Shown: in pieces, positions 1 to 10,368 of the stretch | Layout of the letters: every line of letters starts with the position of its first letter | How positions within the stretch are numbered: position 1 is the first letter of the stretch | Translations under genes and position numbers: made by a program | Notes under the pieces: model-generated | Seen by the model: the letters and a program-made list of their open reading frames with translations, nothing else | The model's database searches: none | Told to the model about the DNA's origin: nothing | From: Melieria omissa | Taxonomy: Eukaryota; Arthropoda; Insecta; Diptera; Ulidiidae | Assembly (NCBI GenBank): GCA_963971225.1 | Contig: OZ020269.1 | Coordinates: 40,631,264 to 40,695,263, forward strand | Length of the DNA stretch: 64,000 bases | Direction of reading: 5' to 3'

Positions 1-696
1 CGAGTATTAAATTTTTTTTTTGAAATTTTCTTTTTTTTTCCTAAAAGATGGCACGACTTTTGTTTCTAATTGCGCTATACCATCAAAACTCAGGGATTCC
101 CTTTCTAACTTTTTTGAAAGTAAGCCGACTTACGACAACAGCCACTATGGACTCATCAGACAGTGATTAATTTTTATTTTGTTCTTATAAATTAATTGAA
201 TATTTTATTTTGTTTTAATTGAATTTGTTTTTTTATGTATGTAATAAAATTTTATATAATTTTTTAAATGTTTACTTTGTTCAATTTTCTTTTTAAAAAG
301 TAGTATTTTCGCAACCCTGGAGCCTATCTTCGATCTTTACATGGTTTGCTATAGAAAATCATAATTCACTTGGCGTCGTTTCAATTTGCGTCGTGTTTTT
401 TTTGGAACGTAACCACGACGCGAAGTGAGGTACGGGTGTACATTTCAATTCTTTCGCGGTCATGAATTGGCATCATTGACACCAAATTATGTAAAGATGC
501 TAATTTATGAATTAAGAGACCGGTTCAAAGAAGGAATTGAAAAAATGAATTAATAGCTCAAGCAACAATTTTGGAATCGTGTTGCAAATCTGCTGTAGAA
601 AAACTGTATTCAAAAGTCTCAATCACTGCACGCAAAACTGACGTTGCTTTGAATGTAAATGTAGAACAAGCACAATTAAGTTCATTTGAAAATGAA
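1..696. other. AT-rich flank with a decayed coding stretch
   Basis: Mostly AT-rich DNA. Around 470-696 an ORF-like stretch can be followed with one frame change near the A-run at 540-546 (it would read LIYELRDRF, then ILESCCKSAVEKLYSKV). It is cut off where the foldback arm begins at 697. It looks like a fragment of an old transposase or host gene. I do not recognise the family and assign no function. Confidence 0.3.
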
Positions 697-1955
697 CCCT
701 ACAAGGAGACTACTGGTCATATGACTAGTTATATAACCGGTATACGTAACCAACATATCGGTTATATTTCTAGTCAGATTTGTTCTAGCCGTGTGAAAAA
801 TCTGACTAGTCCTTTTGTGTACGTGTGACGTGGATTTCGTGTACGTGTGATTTGTTATCACCTTCTAACGCACGCACTTCGAAATCTTGGCAAACGTACA
901 GCTGTCTCGCTTACTCACATGGAGTCTCGCATGTACCATTCAGTTACGTCTAACCGACAAACCGGTCAGACATATCTGGTAGGCATAACGTACGAATCGG
1001 TATGTCTACCGTATAAACCAGTTACGCCTAACCGGTAAACCAGTTAGACCTATCTGATACTAATGAAAATTAAATTAATTCAAATTTTTTTATTTATTTA
1101 AAGTAAAACGTAAAAAACTACATTAAATAAAAATAAGCTAATAAATAAATACGTAGGACAGAGGGACAGACGTTTGCCGAAAACCAAATTCCAACCGACG
1201 CACACTGGGGTAATATATAAGTAAAGTGGCGATTAATTCAAAAACGAAAAATAAAGATACAGATACGTTTTTGGTACCGGGTTAAAGTGGATAAAATTCT
1301 GCATCACTACGTGAAAGAGTTGTTGCAAAATAGTTTACCGTTTTCCCGCAAAGCACTCTGAAAGTTGACATTTATTTTCATTTGACGTGCGCACAGCGTG
1401 AAACGTGAATTTTTCAATTATTTAAATCAAATTTGTTTTACAAGTTTTTAAAGTAGCATAAAACTGATGATAAAGACTTCTTGTTCAGGTATTTAAGTAT
1501 TAAAATATAAATTTTAATTTCTTTTAAGTGTTCGTAAATATTTTTATTTTTTTTAAAAAAAGCCTAAAAATTGCCTTATTTGGGCCCTATTTATAAACAT
1601 ATAGTTGTTTGTTCAGTGATGTTCACCTAAAATATTGTCATAGTCGTAATCTGTGGATATTCTAGCAACTTTCTATGAAAAAAAAAGTTGCGCTATTGTT
1701 GCGCACTTTTGCAGCATTTCGATTTTTGTACTATATGTGAAGTTTTGACAAAATATGCACGCGGTCCGTGAAAAGAAAGACAAAAAATAAATGTAAATGC
1801 AAAAAATATGAGAAAAGCAACAAGCGATATGTTTTATGTTAGTTTTGTTGTTGTTCAATGTATGGTTTTTAGTATTTCTTTATGCTTTTTAACCTACATT
1901 ACGGGGGGCCGGCATGTTAGATTTATATTAACCAGCATATTAGACGACATATTAG

Positions 1956-3302
1956 CAGTGTGCTTACTTCTACCACATATGTGGTAGATCTACCACATTT
2001 ATTTTTTAAATAAAGTTTCTACCACATCTACCACGGAAGTCTTAAAATCTACCACATTTTTATGGAACATAAATTTTTCTATTAACCAACCTATTACTCC
2101 AAGTAAATTAGAGTTTTATGTTGTAAAATTTATGTTAGGGCTGCATTGAACATTGTAAGTGAAAATGTGCAAAAAAAACTTATGTGGTAGCACTCTCATC
2201 ACTTCAAAAGCAGTTCACTGAAAATAATTGACAGTTTGACAATTGTTTTGGCGGCAGGTGCAATTAAAATGGAAAAATTTCTAAACAAGTTTAAGGGGAG
2301 GTTCTCCTCTTTTTTTTTTTCAAAAAATCAATTTTTTTTTTTTTGATGAAATGAAAGGTATGAATGTCGAGAATATGTGTGCAAAAGGATTTTTCGATCC
2401 GCAGCATATTTATCGCATAGGAGCGTCTCTGATGCGTCGAACTTTCGCGCGCGGAGGAACGCTCTGGTGCTATTTTACTGCGCGGCCAAAGATGTTTACG
2501 CGTTTATCTCAAAACCATTTTTTTCATCCTAACGTCAAGCGTAACTCATGATCTACGTATCCGAGTTACTTCATCTATAGCATTTCTTAAAGGGTATGAT
2601 TTTTTATGACTTATACCTAAAACAAATATAAACAAATGTGTAATAATAGTCTTTTAACAAAAGAAAAGTCGAAAAAAAGATGGTAAAAATTGAACTTTTT
2701 CTATGATTATGCATAAATTAGATGATTTTTTATAAAAATGATTCAAAAATAGGTATAAGTCATAGGGAATTTAATATTCTTTACTATAAAAAAAAAATTT
2801 TTGATTTCAGTTCACTACAAGTGGCTACTGCCTTGACGTTTCCGAACAATGTCTCGCTTGCAGAGGTTGACAAGACCCGCCATTTTTGGGCCGCCATATT
2901 GGATTTTGTAAAAAAGAAATTTTGTTCTTGTATTTTAGAAAGATGGCTTAATAAATCATCAAAACCGTCTATTCGTGAGTCGTTTCATTATACGACAGTA
3001 AATGAAAGAATTTCGCTTTATTTTCGGCCGAAAAGAGGAGAACCTCCCCTTAATGATTTTTGCCTTTTTTATGGTAACGTTTAGTTTTTTAGAATATACA
3101 AAAAACAATGGGAAGGAACCCGGCACTCGTAGAAGAACGTAAAATACAATTAATGTACAAATACAATGAAATACAATAAATGTACAAATGCAAAAAAATA
3201 CAATTAATGTACAATACAAAAAAATCTACCACATTTCATTCAAATCTACCACTTTTTTTCACTGGGTCTACCACATAAATGAAAAATTAAGTAAGCACAC
3301 TG
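1956..3302. mobile_element. hAT-type MITE
   Basis: The terminal inverted repeat is CAGTGTGCTTACTT at 1956 with its exact complement ending at 3302. The flanks carry a perfect 8-bp duplication, CATATTAG (1948-1955 and 3303-3310), the hAT signature. Just inside both ends are repeats of TCTACCACA. There is no transposase; the body is AT-rich and is interrupted by a TTAA MITE at 2295-3049. It inserted into the decayed Transib element. Confidence 0.9.
2295..3049. mobile_element. TTAA-flanked (piggyBac-type) MITE
   Basis: Inverted ends GGGGAGGTTCTCCTCTTTT at 2295 and AAAAGAGGAGAACCTCCCC ending at 3049 are flanked on both sides by TTAA (2291-2294 and 3050-3053). TTAA target duplication is characteristic of the piggyBac superfamily. 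The 755-bp body has no convincing gene. The ends resemble those of the element at 24304-25026 (GGGGGGTTTCTACC), so the two may belong to related families. Confidence 0.8.
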
Positions 3303-3722
3303 CATATTAGGCGGGATATCGCGACACGTGAGTATTTTTGGTTTTTAAGATATTTATGAAACACAATAAAAAATAATCTCAAATAATGCAGAACCAAATA
3401 AAATTTCGATATCTTAGATTATTTCATTTGGCTTTGTTGTACGGTGTGTGCAAAACTTGGTCAGCTGACCTTATTTATCAGAAGTTGCAGTATTGGGCAT
3501 TGTTATTGTTTGTATTACTTATGAGTAATCGATTGAAATAACCCCAGTGATGTGCATTAAACTAATTAGGTAAAGGGTAACTGCAAAATACTACTTTTTC
3601 AAGATATTAAAAAAGGTGGTTGTTTTCATTTAGGAACGGAATCCAATGTTATTTGGTATACTCGTTTAAGTCTTTATTACATAATGACCAACTCTTTGCC
3701 TTAAATTGTACCAAATCTTTCG

Positions 3723-4136
3723 TTGAGTACTATCCCTAATATATGTAACATGCCTACGACTGTTCATAAATATTTAATTAATGGACCAGAGGTCATAGCT
3801 CACGCCTTGTTGCGAATCGGTGAATTATCTGAAGAAGCGCGGGAAGCGAGAAATAAAGATTTTAAGGCTTTCAGGAAATATTTTTATCGAAAAAGTAGCC
3901 GAGAAAAAACCAACGAAGACGTTCTAAAGAGACTGCTTATAAATTCTGATCCCATTATATCGACAGAAATGAAATTGCCGCATAAAGCAGTTACGCGCAT
4001 GCCAAGGGAACCATTGGATTTGTTGATAATTGCGGAAGAAGAACGCGATAATATGAACAATTATGATGATGATGATAACAATGGATGCGAAGGTGAAAGC
4101 GTGGGTGAATACGATGATGATTCCGATAGTAATTAA
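3723..4136 (+). pseudogene. Transib (RAG1-like) transposase, C-terminal fragment
   Basis: An open frame of 137 codons beginning with a non-ATG codon; the first methionine is at 3750. It reads MPTTVHKYLINGPEVIAHAL, then LSEEAREARNKDFKAFRK, a basic stretch, EDVLKRLL and SDPII, ending in a very acidic Asp/Glu tail. The order HK...PE-I...SEE...NK-F--FRK...EDVL matches the C-terminal catalytic domain of Transib transposases and of RAG1. By analogy the SEE motif would hold the third catalytic acidic residue. Directly upstream, in another frame, QLFALNCTKSFVEYYP continues the similarity, so there is a frameshift near 3740. The rest of the enzyme is missing, so this is a dead fragment. It sits between Transib-type ends with a 5-bp TSD. 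Confidence 0.7.
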
Positions 4137-4559
4137 TAAATAAGCGAGGAATTCTGTGTAATACCCTTTTGTAACAATTTTGCATTTTTGGTAATAAATA
4201 AAAAAAAATCCACTAAAGTATGTTCAAATACATTTATTTTATACTTCTTTATCTATAATTAACTTAACCTAATACTTTTTTCATGTCTAAATAGTCCGAG
4301 TGAATTAATCGCCAAAATCGGCATGAATTACCCCAGTGTGCGACGCTTGCCTCATTTGCCCTCGCAGTTGAAATGTGCTGGTAACCTGTGGTAATCACCG
4401 CAATCAGATCGTCCTTCCTTTCGTACTTTGTCTAAATGAAATAATTTTAGATTTTTATCAGATTTAATTTTAATTTCACTCTTTTAATACTTATTTTTAT
4501 TTGGGTGCCCTCAGTATGTTGAACATCGCGACACAAATTTCAACTCAGCACTGACATTG

Positions 4560-5050
4560 TGAAATCAGGTGACGCACCACGTTTATATCGCCATCTCACT
4601 CTTTCATACAGAGAATATGGAAGGTATTAATGCGAATATATTCTTTCATTCCCACTTACTAGAAAAAATCCCAAAATGTAAAATGCAGATTTGTATGTGT
4701 TAGTAAGATTTGGGATATTTTTATGCATGTGTTAGTTTTTAGACAAATTTTGAACTTTTTTCTGGAGTTTCGGTTAGGCATTCCTTGTAGTGAAATAATC
4801 TACCCTGTCAGACGCGTCCCTACAAGGAATGCCTAACCGAAACTCCAGAAAAAAGTTCAAAATTTGTCTAAAAACTAACACATGCATAAAAATTTCCCAA
4901 ATCTCACTAACACATACAAATCTGCATTTCACATTTTGGGATTTTATTTAGTAAGTGCGAATGAAACGTTATATTCGCATTAGTACGCTCCAAATTCTCT
5001 GTATGAAAGAGTGAGATGGCGCTATAAACGTAACGCGTCACCTGATTTCA
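4560..5050. repeat. Near-perfect 490-bp palindrome
   Basis: Two arms of about 230 bp (4560-4792 and 4821-5050) are inverted copies around a 28-bp spacer. The outer ends read TGAAATCAGGTGACGC and GCGTCACCTGATTTCA; the inner ends read ATTCCTTGTAG and CTACAAGGAAT. The single strand could fold into one long hairpin. It lies inside the foldback element, whose outer ends also begin CCCTACAAGG. It may be a foldback MITE of its own; I see no clear TSD. Confidence 0.8.
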
Positions 5051-5423
5051 TGCACAAAACATTGTTGTGCTACGAGTCAGACGAAGAAGGCGTCCGCTGG
5101 CGAAATTTGTTTTGGAGGAACGTGTTTTAATTGGTAAAATTCTTTATTTTATTAAAAAATAACATTACATTTAATTATTATTTCATTATTGTTTTATATA
5201 GATGTTCCGAAGTTGTGGAAATTGCTCATTCAAGCAAAGAACCCTGGAGGCTGAAACCATAGGCGCCGCGCCGGAAGAAATATTGTTTATATTTGTATTG
5301 TTTGTGTTGTGATTTTGTGTTTTCTCGCCTTTTCTGTTTGTATTTATGTATTTTTATAAAAACCAAATACATCTGTATTAAACTAATCGTGCAAATAGTC
5401 TTAATGTATATTTACGTTATGAC

Positions 5424-5690
5424 TATCAGTTACGTTTAACCGACAAACCGGTCAGACCTATCTGGTAGATATACCGAATCGTACGTTATGTCTACCAGAT
5501 AGGTCTGACCGGTTTGTCGGTTACATGTAACTGATTTATACGGTAGACATACCGAATCGTACGTTATGTCTACCAGATAGGTCTGACCGGTTTGTCGGTT
5601 ACATGTAACTGATTTATACGGTAGACATACCGAATCGTACGTTATGTCTACCAGATAGGTCTGACCGGTTTGTCAGATAGACGTAACTGA
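5424..5690. repeat. 78-bp tandem repeat in the right foldback arm
   Basis: The block around GTCTGACCGGTTTGTC recurs at about 5503, 5581 and 5659, a period of 78 bp, with almost no differences between copies. Each unit contains TACCGAATCGTACGTTATG and TCTACCAGATAGGTC. The first unit also forms a hairpin with the inverted block at 5440-5465. The left arm of the element has only one diverged unit. Confidence 0.85.
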
Positions 5691-5928
5691 TTGTTACATG
5701 CGAGACTCCATGTGAGTAAGCGAGACAGCTGTACGTTTGCCAAGATTTCGGAGTGCGTGCGTTAGAAAATCACACGTACACGAAATCAAGTCACACGTAC
5801 ACAAAAGGACTAGTCAGATTTTTCACACGGCTAGAACAAATCTGACTAGAATTATAACCGATATGTTGGTTACGTATACCGGTTATATAACTAGTCATAT
5901 GACCGGTAGTCTCCTTGTAGGGGTGTGA

Positions 5929-6639
5929 TCGAAACTCCAACACATTTACAAAAATTCTCGCTGAACCTAACACAAAAACATTTGCAAAGGAAATTTTTAA
6001 ATATGTTCCATGCAAGGGAGAAAAAGAATTTTCAGTACGTTAAATTTCCCTGTATGAGAAACGAGATGGCAATATAAATACGGCACGTACTGTTATGATG
6101 CTTTCATCCACGTCAAAAGCAGGTCAGCGGTGAAAAAATTAAAAAAAGATAAGTACAGTTGTTTTTTTTTATAATAGATATGTAAATTAAATTTTATTTA
6201 AAGCAGATAAGAAGTGTATAAAAAAATGTTTACCTAATGTTACCGTTCTTTTCATTGAATCTCTGCAGATTGTGTTCAGCCCTCCTAACCTCAAAAATGT
6301 CGTGGATTGTGGGTGAATTTCATTTACTTATATTTTGAAAATGTTTAATCATTTCATTAGTTTGTTTCGTAGTACAAATGTGTAAGTTTTCAAAATGAAT
6401 TCAATTCAATTTCAAACTATTGATTTTTTAATAATAAAAAACCTTTTTTACAAAAATAAACATATGAAATAATATAGCGGCTTTTTTATTTTCCGTCAGC
6501 TGTGATAGGTTTAAGCGTCAAGTGTGATAACTAGGGATCGGAATTATATGCAAATTTTTTAGGAGCTTCCGATTTAAACGGGACAGAAACTATTTTTATT
6601 GAAAAATATTTAGAATGAGCTATGATATGCACTGTATAT
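5929..6639. other. Flank with a relic related to the palindrome arm
   Basis: From 5929 to about 6120 the sequence follows the same order of blocks as one arm of the 4560-5050 palindrome: CGAAACTCC, AACACA, CTGTATGA, GAGATGGC, then a short A/T block. It is an older, diverged copy. The remaining 500 bp are AT-rich and I see no gene in them. Confidence 0.5.
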
Positions 6640-6769
6640 TCTAATATATAAAATTCTCGTGTCACAATGTTAGTTACCATACTCCTCCGAAACGGCTTGA
6701 CCGATTTTTATAAAATTTTACATGCATATTCAGTAGGTCTGAGAATCGGGTACTATCTATTTTTCATAC

Positions 6770-7460
6770 CCCTAAGGGGCGTGGCACATTTTTGTGACCC
6801 AATTATTCTGCTGAACTATAAGCCACACATCAATGAAACTTAGCTTGAACCTAGCATGTACTCATATTTTTCCACAGACGAAATAAGGCGGGTTTTGGAC
6901 AACGGGGCGTGGCACCACCCATACAAGCAAAATCTTTAAAATAGAATATCTTCGAAATCGTAAGTAGCACAACACTGAAAATTTGTATCCCGTCGTCCCA
7001 TAGATGAGTTATTCTAATGATAAGATTTAATGGGCGTTGGACAAGGGGCGTGGCACATTTTTTGTGACCCAAATATTTTGCTGAACTATAAGTCACTCAG
7101 CAATGAAACTTAGTACGAACCTACCATTCATTCATATATTTCGTCAGAGGGAATGGGGCAAGTATTGGACGAGGGGGCGTGGCACCACCCATATGAGCCA
7201 GATCTTGATAATGGAATATGTTCCAAATTGTGATTTGTACAACATTGACATTTTGTATCCCGTCGTCCCATAGATAAGTCATTCCACTGGTAAGATTTTA
7301 TGGGCGTTGGACAAGGGGTGTGGCACATTTTTTTTGAGTCAAATATTTTGCTTTACTATAAGTCCCACAGCAATGAAACTGTGGAACTGTATGAACCTAT
7401 CAAGTACTCATATCTTTCGACAGAGGGAATGTTGCGGGTCTTGAACAAGGGGGCGTAGAA
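6770..7460. repeat. About 270-bp tandem repeats inside the Helitron
   Basis: The phrase GGGGCGTGGCACATTTTT (last copy GGGGTGTGGCAC) occurs near 6776, 7045 and 7314, each followed by TGAACTATAAG or TTTACTATAAG, CAATGAAACT, a GAGGGAAT-type block and GGGGCGTGGCACCACCCAT. Period 265-275 bp, copies moderately diverged. Confidence 0.75.
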
Positions 7461-7623
7461 CCACCCATATAACTTAAATCTCTATATATGAAAGAAAGAT
7501 AACAGATAGCGTTATACTTCAATTAATTCAAATGTTGTGCGAAACAAAGTTTTGCGGGGATGTCATATGTTTCATATGTCATATGTCATGTTAGTTATAT
7601 TTGTGTGTGTTGTAAAGTGAACA

Positions 7624-7743
7624 ATGCCAAGACAACGCAAAGGGCCTAATTTGAGCCGTGATATAAGAAGATCTAGAAGCATGCGAAATAGAAGAGACCA
7701 AAGAACCGAAGAACAAATCCAGCAACAAAATACTGATGCGCGT
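7624..7743 (+). pseudogene. N-terminus of a Helitron Rep/helicase ORF
   Basis: An ATG opens a 40-codon stretch starting MPRQRKGPNLSRDIRRSRSM, followed by a run rich in Arg, Gln and Glu. A short basic start of this kind (MPRQR then Arg-rich) is common for insect Helitron replicase proteins. After about codon 40 the sequence jumps back into repeat unit sequence, so an internal deletion removed the rest. It is too short for activity. The call rests on position inside Helitron ends as well as on the peptide. Confidence 0.5.
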
Positions 7744-8041
7744 ACGAACCTACCATTTTCTCTTTCGACAGAGGGCATTGAATAAGGGGCAGGCATTGAA
7801 TAAGAGGGCATGGCACCGCCCATATAATTTAAAACCGGTTCAAGCGCAGTCCATTTCTTTACTGAAACTTAACAGCAACATTGCTTATTTGTGGGCCTCA
7901 ATTGCGTTAATCAGTAGCTCCTCCTCTTCCTTTAGTTGGTTTTCTTCGTCAATTTGCATCGCCATAGATTCGCCATCTCGCGTATTTCCTTATAAAAAAA
8001 CAACAAATGTCGTGCGAGACAAAATTCGCGGGGTCAGCTAG

Positions 8042-8466
8042 TTTGTATATGTTTGCATATTTTGCATATTTTTGCTGTGGTATGCATGAATGCTTTTACG
8101 GGCATACTTTTAGGCATGCAGTTTGGAGTACGGCCAGCTTGCTATAATTCCGATATGGCAAAGATGGTTCGAGATGGTAATGGTATGTGCGAAAACGGTC
8201 GTGAGGGAGTGCAATAGGAATGTGCGAGAGCAATCGGCGCGATAAGCAAACAAGTATAAAAGGCGGCAGTGTGCAACGCACACTCGAGTCTGATTTGAGC
8301 AAGCAAAGGGGAAACATGCAATAGTAGTAGTGTAAAGATAACCAAAGTGTAAATTTGTAAATAAAGTGATTGCTGGTTCTGGAATGCGTTTTGGGTTGAG
8401 TAATTGAAGTCGTTTTATTTTCAAACACAATCCAGATACGAACTTAGAGTAGTCATTTTCGTAACA
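8042..8466 (+). repeat. LTR remnant, gypsy family related to the later copies
   Basis: The sequence carries TATAAAAGGCGGCAG near 8257, AATAAAGTGATTG near 8360, ACAATCCAGATACGAAC and a TTTTCGTAACA end at 8466. The same order is seen in the LTRs at 38770-39258 and 57310-57767 (TATAAAAGGCAGCCG, AATAAAGTGA, CAATCCAG, TTCGTAACA). It is an older, more diverged member. The left end is not clear and no TSD could be matched, so it is probably a truncated solo LTR. Confidence 0.6.
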
Positions 8467-8599
8467 CTATGTTGGATCACGTTTTAAATCGCCTGTGTAC
8501 GAAGGTAATGCAGAATCACATGTACAAAAAAATACCCATCACATTTTTTACACTGAAATGATGAAGATTGTGATCGAAATTTCATCACAGGTGATCGTC

Positions 8600-9430
8600 A
8601 TATGATTGATCAAATTATGATCACTGTCCTTGCAGGGTACTTGCTGTGGAGGGACGTCGATGCCAGCACTCATAAATTCACATACATAGAGTTTACGACT
8701 CCTCTTACTCGAATCGAAGGACACTTTATTCACGTCCGCTCTTTCCCCAACCGCAATACTAGCGAGTTGGTGTCTCTGACCCCTGGGCACTCCTTCCACC
8801 GCCTCTCCCTCACCCGAGTGTTTCGAGTTGTCCCTCATCAAATCAAATCATCCATCATCAATTTGCCCGACGATGGAAGGATGAATATCTCAAGGATCTC
8901 CACAAGTGTTATAAGTGGAAGTATCCGCAGAGAGAAGTGGAAGAGAGCGAGATCGTCGTCGTTAGAGACGACCTACTTCCCCCTAATGAATGGCGGTGCG
9001 GCCGCCATTGTCCTATTGCCCCATACAATTTTTCATACTCTACCAACTCACTACTACTCTTTAGTGATAATTTCTGGTTTCTTTCAGAGCAATCCAGAAG
9101 CAGCATCTCATCCATCTATGCCATGATCTCCACTCCATCCGGTACTGGCGCGGTCACTTTGTTGAAAGGCCAACACCACGGCAGTGCCGCCCAAGGCTAC
9201 ACCAAAGGGCGACAAGAATCTGCAGCAACCCGCTCCGTCAAAACTTTCCGCCATCGCAGACCGGTTGACATGCCAGCGCCCCAGCGAGCACCAGCTGATA
9301 GAGTTCAGCAAAGGTGAGGCCTCCAACGAAGGGACCACCTCATTGAACGGGCCTTGGAGGCATTGGGTCGGCTCAATGAGCAGCTGCACCCTAATTGTTG
9401 CCAGAGGCAACGTGGGTCGACATGGCTAAA
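8600..9430 (+). pseudogene. BEL/Pao-like retrotransposon pol fragment, broken
   Basis: Between about 8740 and 9000 pieces typical of the end of a BEL/Pao integrase can be read in two frames: SELVSLTPGHSF, then after a frame change FARRWKDEYLKDL, SEIVVVRDDLLPPNEWRCGR. In BEL/Pao elements the order LTPGHF...RW..EYL..L..R...VVVR-D-LPP..W..GR is conserved. Downstream to 9430 the reading frames are Pro/Ala rich and unremarkable. No LTRs are recognised next to it. Confidence is moderate because only short motifs remain. Confidence 0.5.
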
Positions 9431-10368
9431 TGTATCGTTCAAATGATCTGTGGATCCTGCAAACTTCCGATCCTAGCCTTTCCAAGTCCCCTTTATACTC
9501 ATGTTCCACCCATTCAGTCCACCGGTTCCGGCTGTTTGTGTCGCCCAATGTATAGGGTTTTCCAACAAGAGGTGTTATTTTGTATCACGCGGTATTTCGG
9601 TAGCTAACACCTTTGAAGCTTTTATTCTTTGACATTTGACTAGTAGAAATTACGCCATTACTAAAAATGGAACGATACACGCTTCGTCAACGCATTGAAA
9701 TTATTAAAATTCACTACAAAAATGGTGAAAATCTTGCAGTCACAGTTCGCAAAACTAAAGCATTTTTGGGTCGTCGTGAAGCACCTTGTCGGACCGCAAT
9801 ATAGAAATTGGTGGAAAAATTCGAGCTGTTGGGATAAGTTAGTGATGTGAAGAATAAAACCCGTGCACGTCGCTCAAGAACAACTGAGAATATTGCTGCT
9901 GTAGCCCAAAGTGTTGAAGAAAACCCAGGTTTGTCGATTCCTTTCTTTGGAATTGGGCATTCCAAAAACGTCATTACACCGTATTTTGCATAAAGACTTG
10001 GGTCTTAATGTTTATAAAGTTCAGTTAACACAAGAACTCAAGCCGACTGATCATCAACAACGTCGTGTCTTTGCTGATTGGGTCCTTGAAATGCATGGAA
10101 ACCATCCGGAATTCCATCGAAAAATCATCTTGACTGATGAGGTCCATTTCCACCTCGGTGGCTACGTTAACAAGCAAAATTGTCGCATCTGGGGCTCGGA
10201 AAACCTAAGAGTTATTGTTGAGAAGCCTCTCCATCCTCAACGTGTGACTGTTTGGTGCGGTTTATGGTCCGGCGGGGTCATTGGACCTTAAGATTAAGAT
10301 TGATTGGGGCTAGACATTGGCTGTCTATGGCACTGCGTTCATTTTGAACTATTGTGCCTTGCCCGAGT

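Larger units (their letters stand above)
1201..4340. mobile_element. Transib-family transposon, decayed
   Basis: The ends are inverted repeats beginning CACACTGGGGTAAT. A 5-bp GC-rich TSD, CGACG, lies at 1196-1200 and 4341-4345. CAC-starting ends and GC-rich 5-bp TSDs are hallmarks of Transib, the transposon group related to RAG1. A second inverted block (GGCGATTAATTCA) lies 20-30 bp inside each end. The interior keeps the C-terminal part of the transposase at 3723-4136 and is interrupted by a hAT MITE at 1956-3302. About 3.1 kb with that insertion, 1.8 kb without it, which is too short for a complete transposase. Confidence 0.75.
697..5923. mobile_element. Foldback-like element with long terminal inverted repeats
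   Basis: The two ends are long inverted repeats. Both begin CCCTACAAGGAGACTAC and contain matching blocks such as CATATGACTAG, the ACGTGTGA/CGTGTACGTG cluster and AAACCGGTCAGAC. The left arm is about 365 bp (697-1062) and the right arm about 500 bp (5424-5923); the right arm is longer because it carries a 78-bp tandem repeat. Variable subterminal repeats inside long inverted arms are typical of foldback-type elements. No gene of its own is visible; the interior is filled by a Transib element and a palindrome. I see no clean TSD, so the outer borders are approximate. Confidence 0.75.
6640..8041 (+). mobile_element. Helitron deletion derivative
   Basis: The left end reads TCTAATATATAAAATTCTCG followed by GTGTCACAATG, the usual start of insect Helitrons (TC plus an AT-rich run). 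The right end reads GCGGGGTCAGCTAG followed by T, the usual CTAG-T end. There are no terminal inverted repeats and no TSD, as expected for Helitrons. The interior holds about three tandem units of roughly 270 bp and the start of a Helitron coding region at 7624. The large Rep/helicase body is gone, so the copy is non-autonomous. Confidence 0.75.

Noticed and set aside
571..1038. Two small ORFs continuing into the foldback arm
   Set aside because: The second half of the first ORF and all of the second are translations of terminal inverted repeat sequence; the same peptide appears from the right arm at 5791-6015.
2722..3219. Overlapping ORFs of 120 and 86 codons
   Set aside because: They lie in the AT-rich body and ends of a TTAA MITE and have no protein-like motif.
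7888..7965. Short minus ORF rich in Glu (MAMQIDEENQLKEEEE)
   Set aside because: Only 26 codons, inside the Helitron 3' part; could be a remnant of a captured gene but cannot be supported.
8602..9126. A 174-codon intact ORF near 8.6 kb
   Set aside because: Only short BEL/Pao motifs are found, in two frames; the long frame mixes pol-derived and unrelated sequence.
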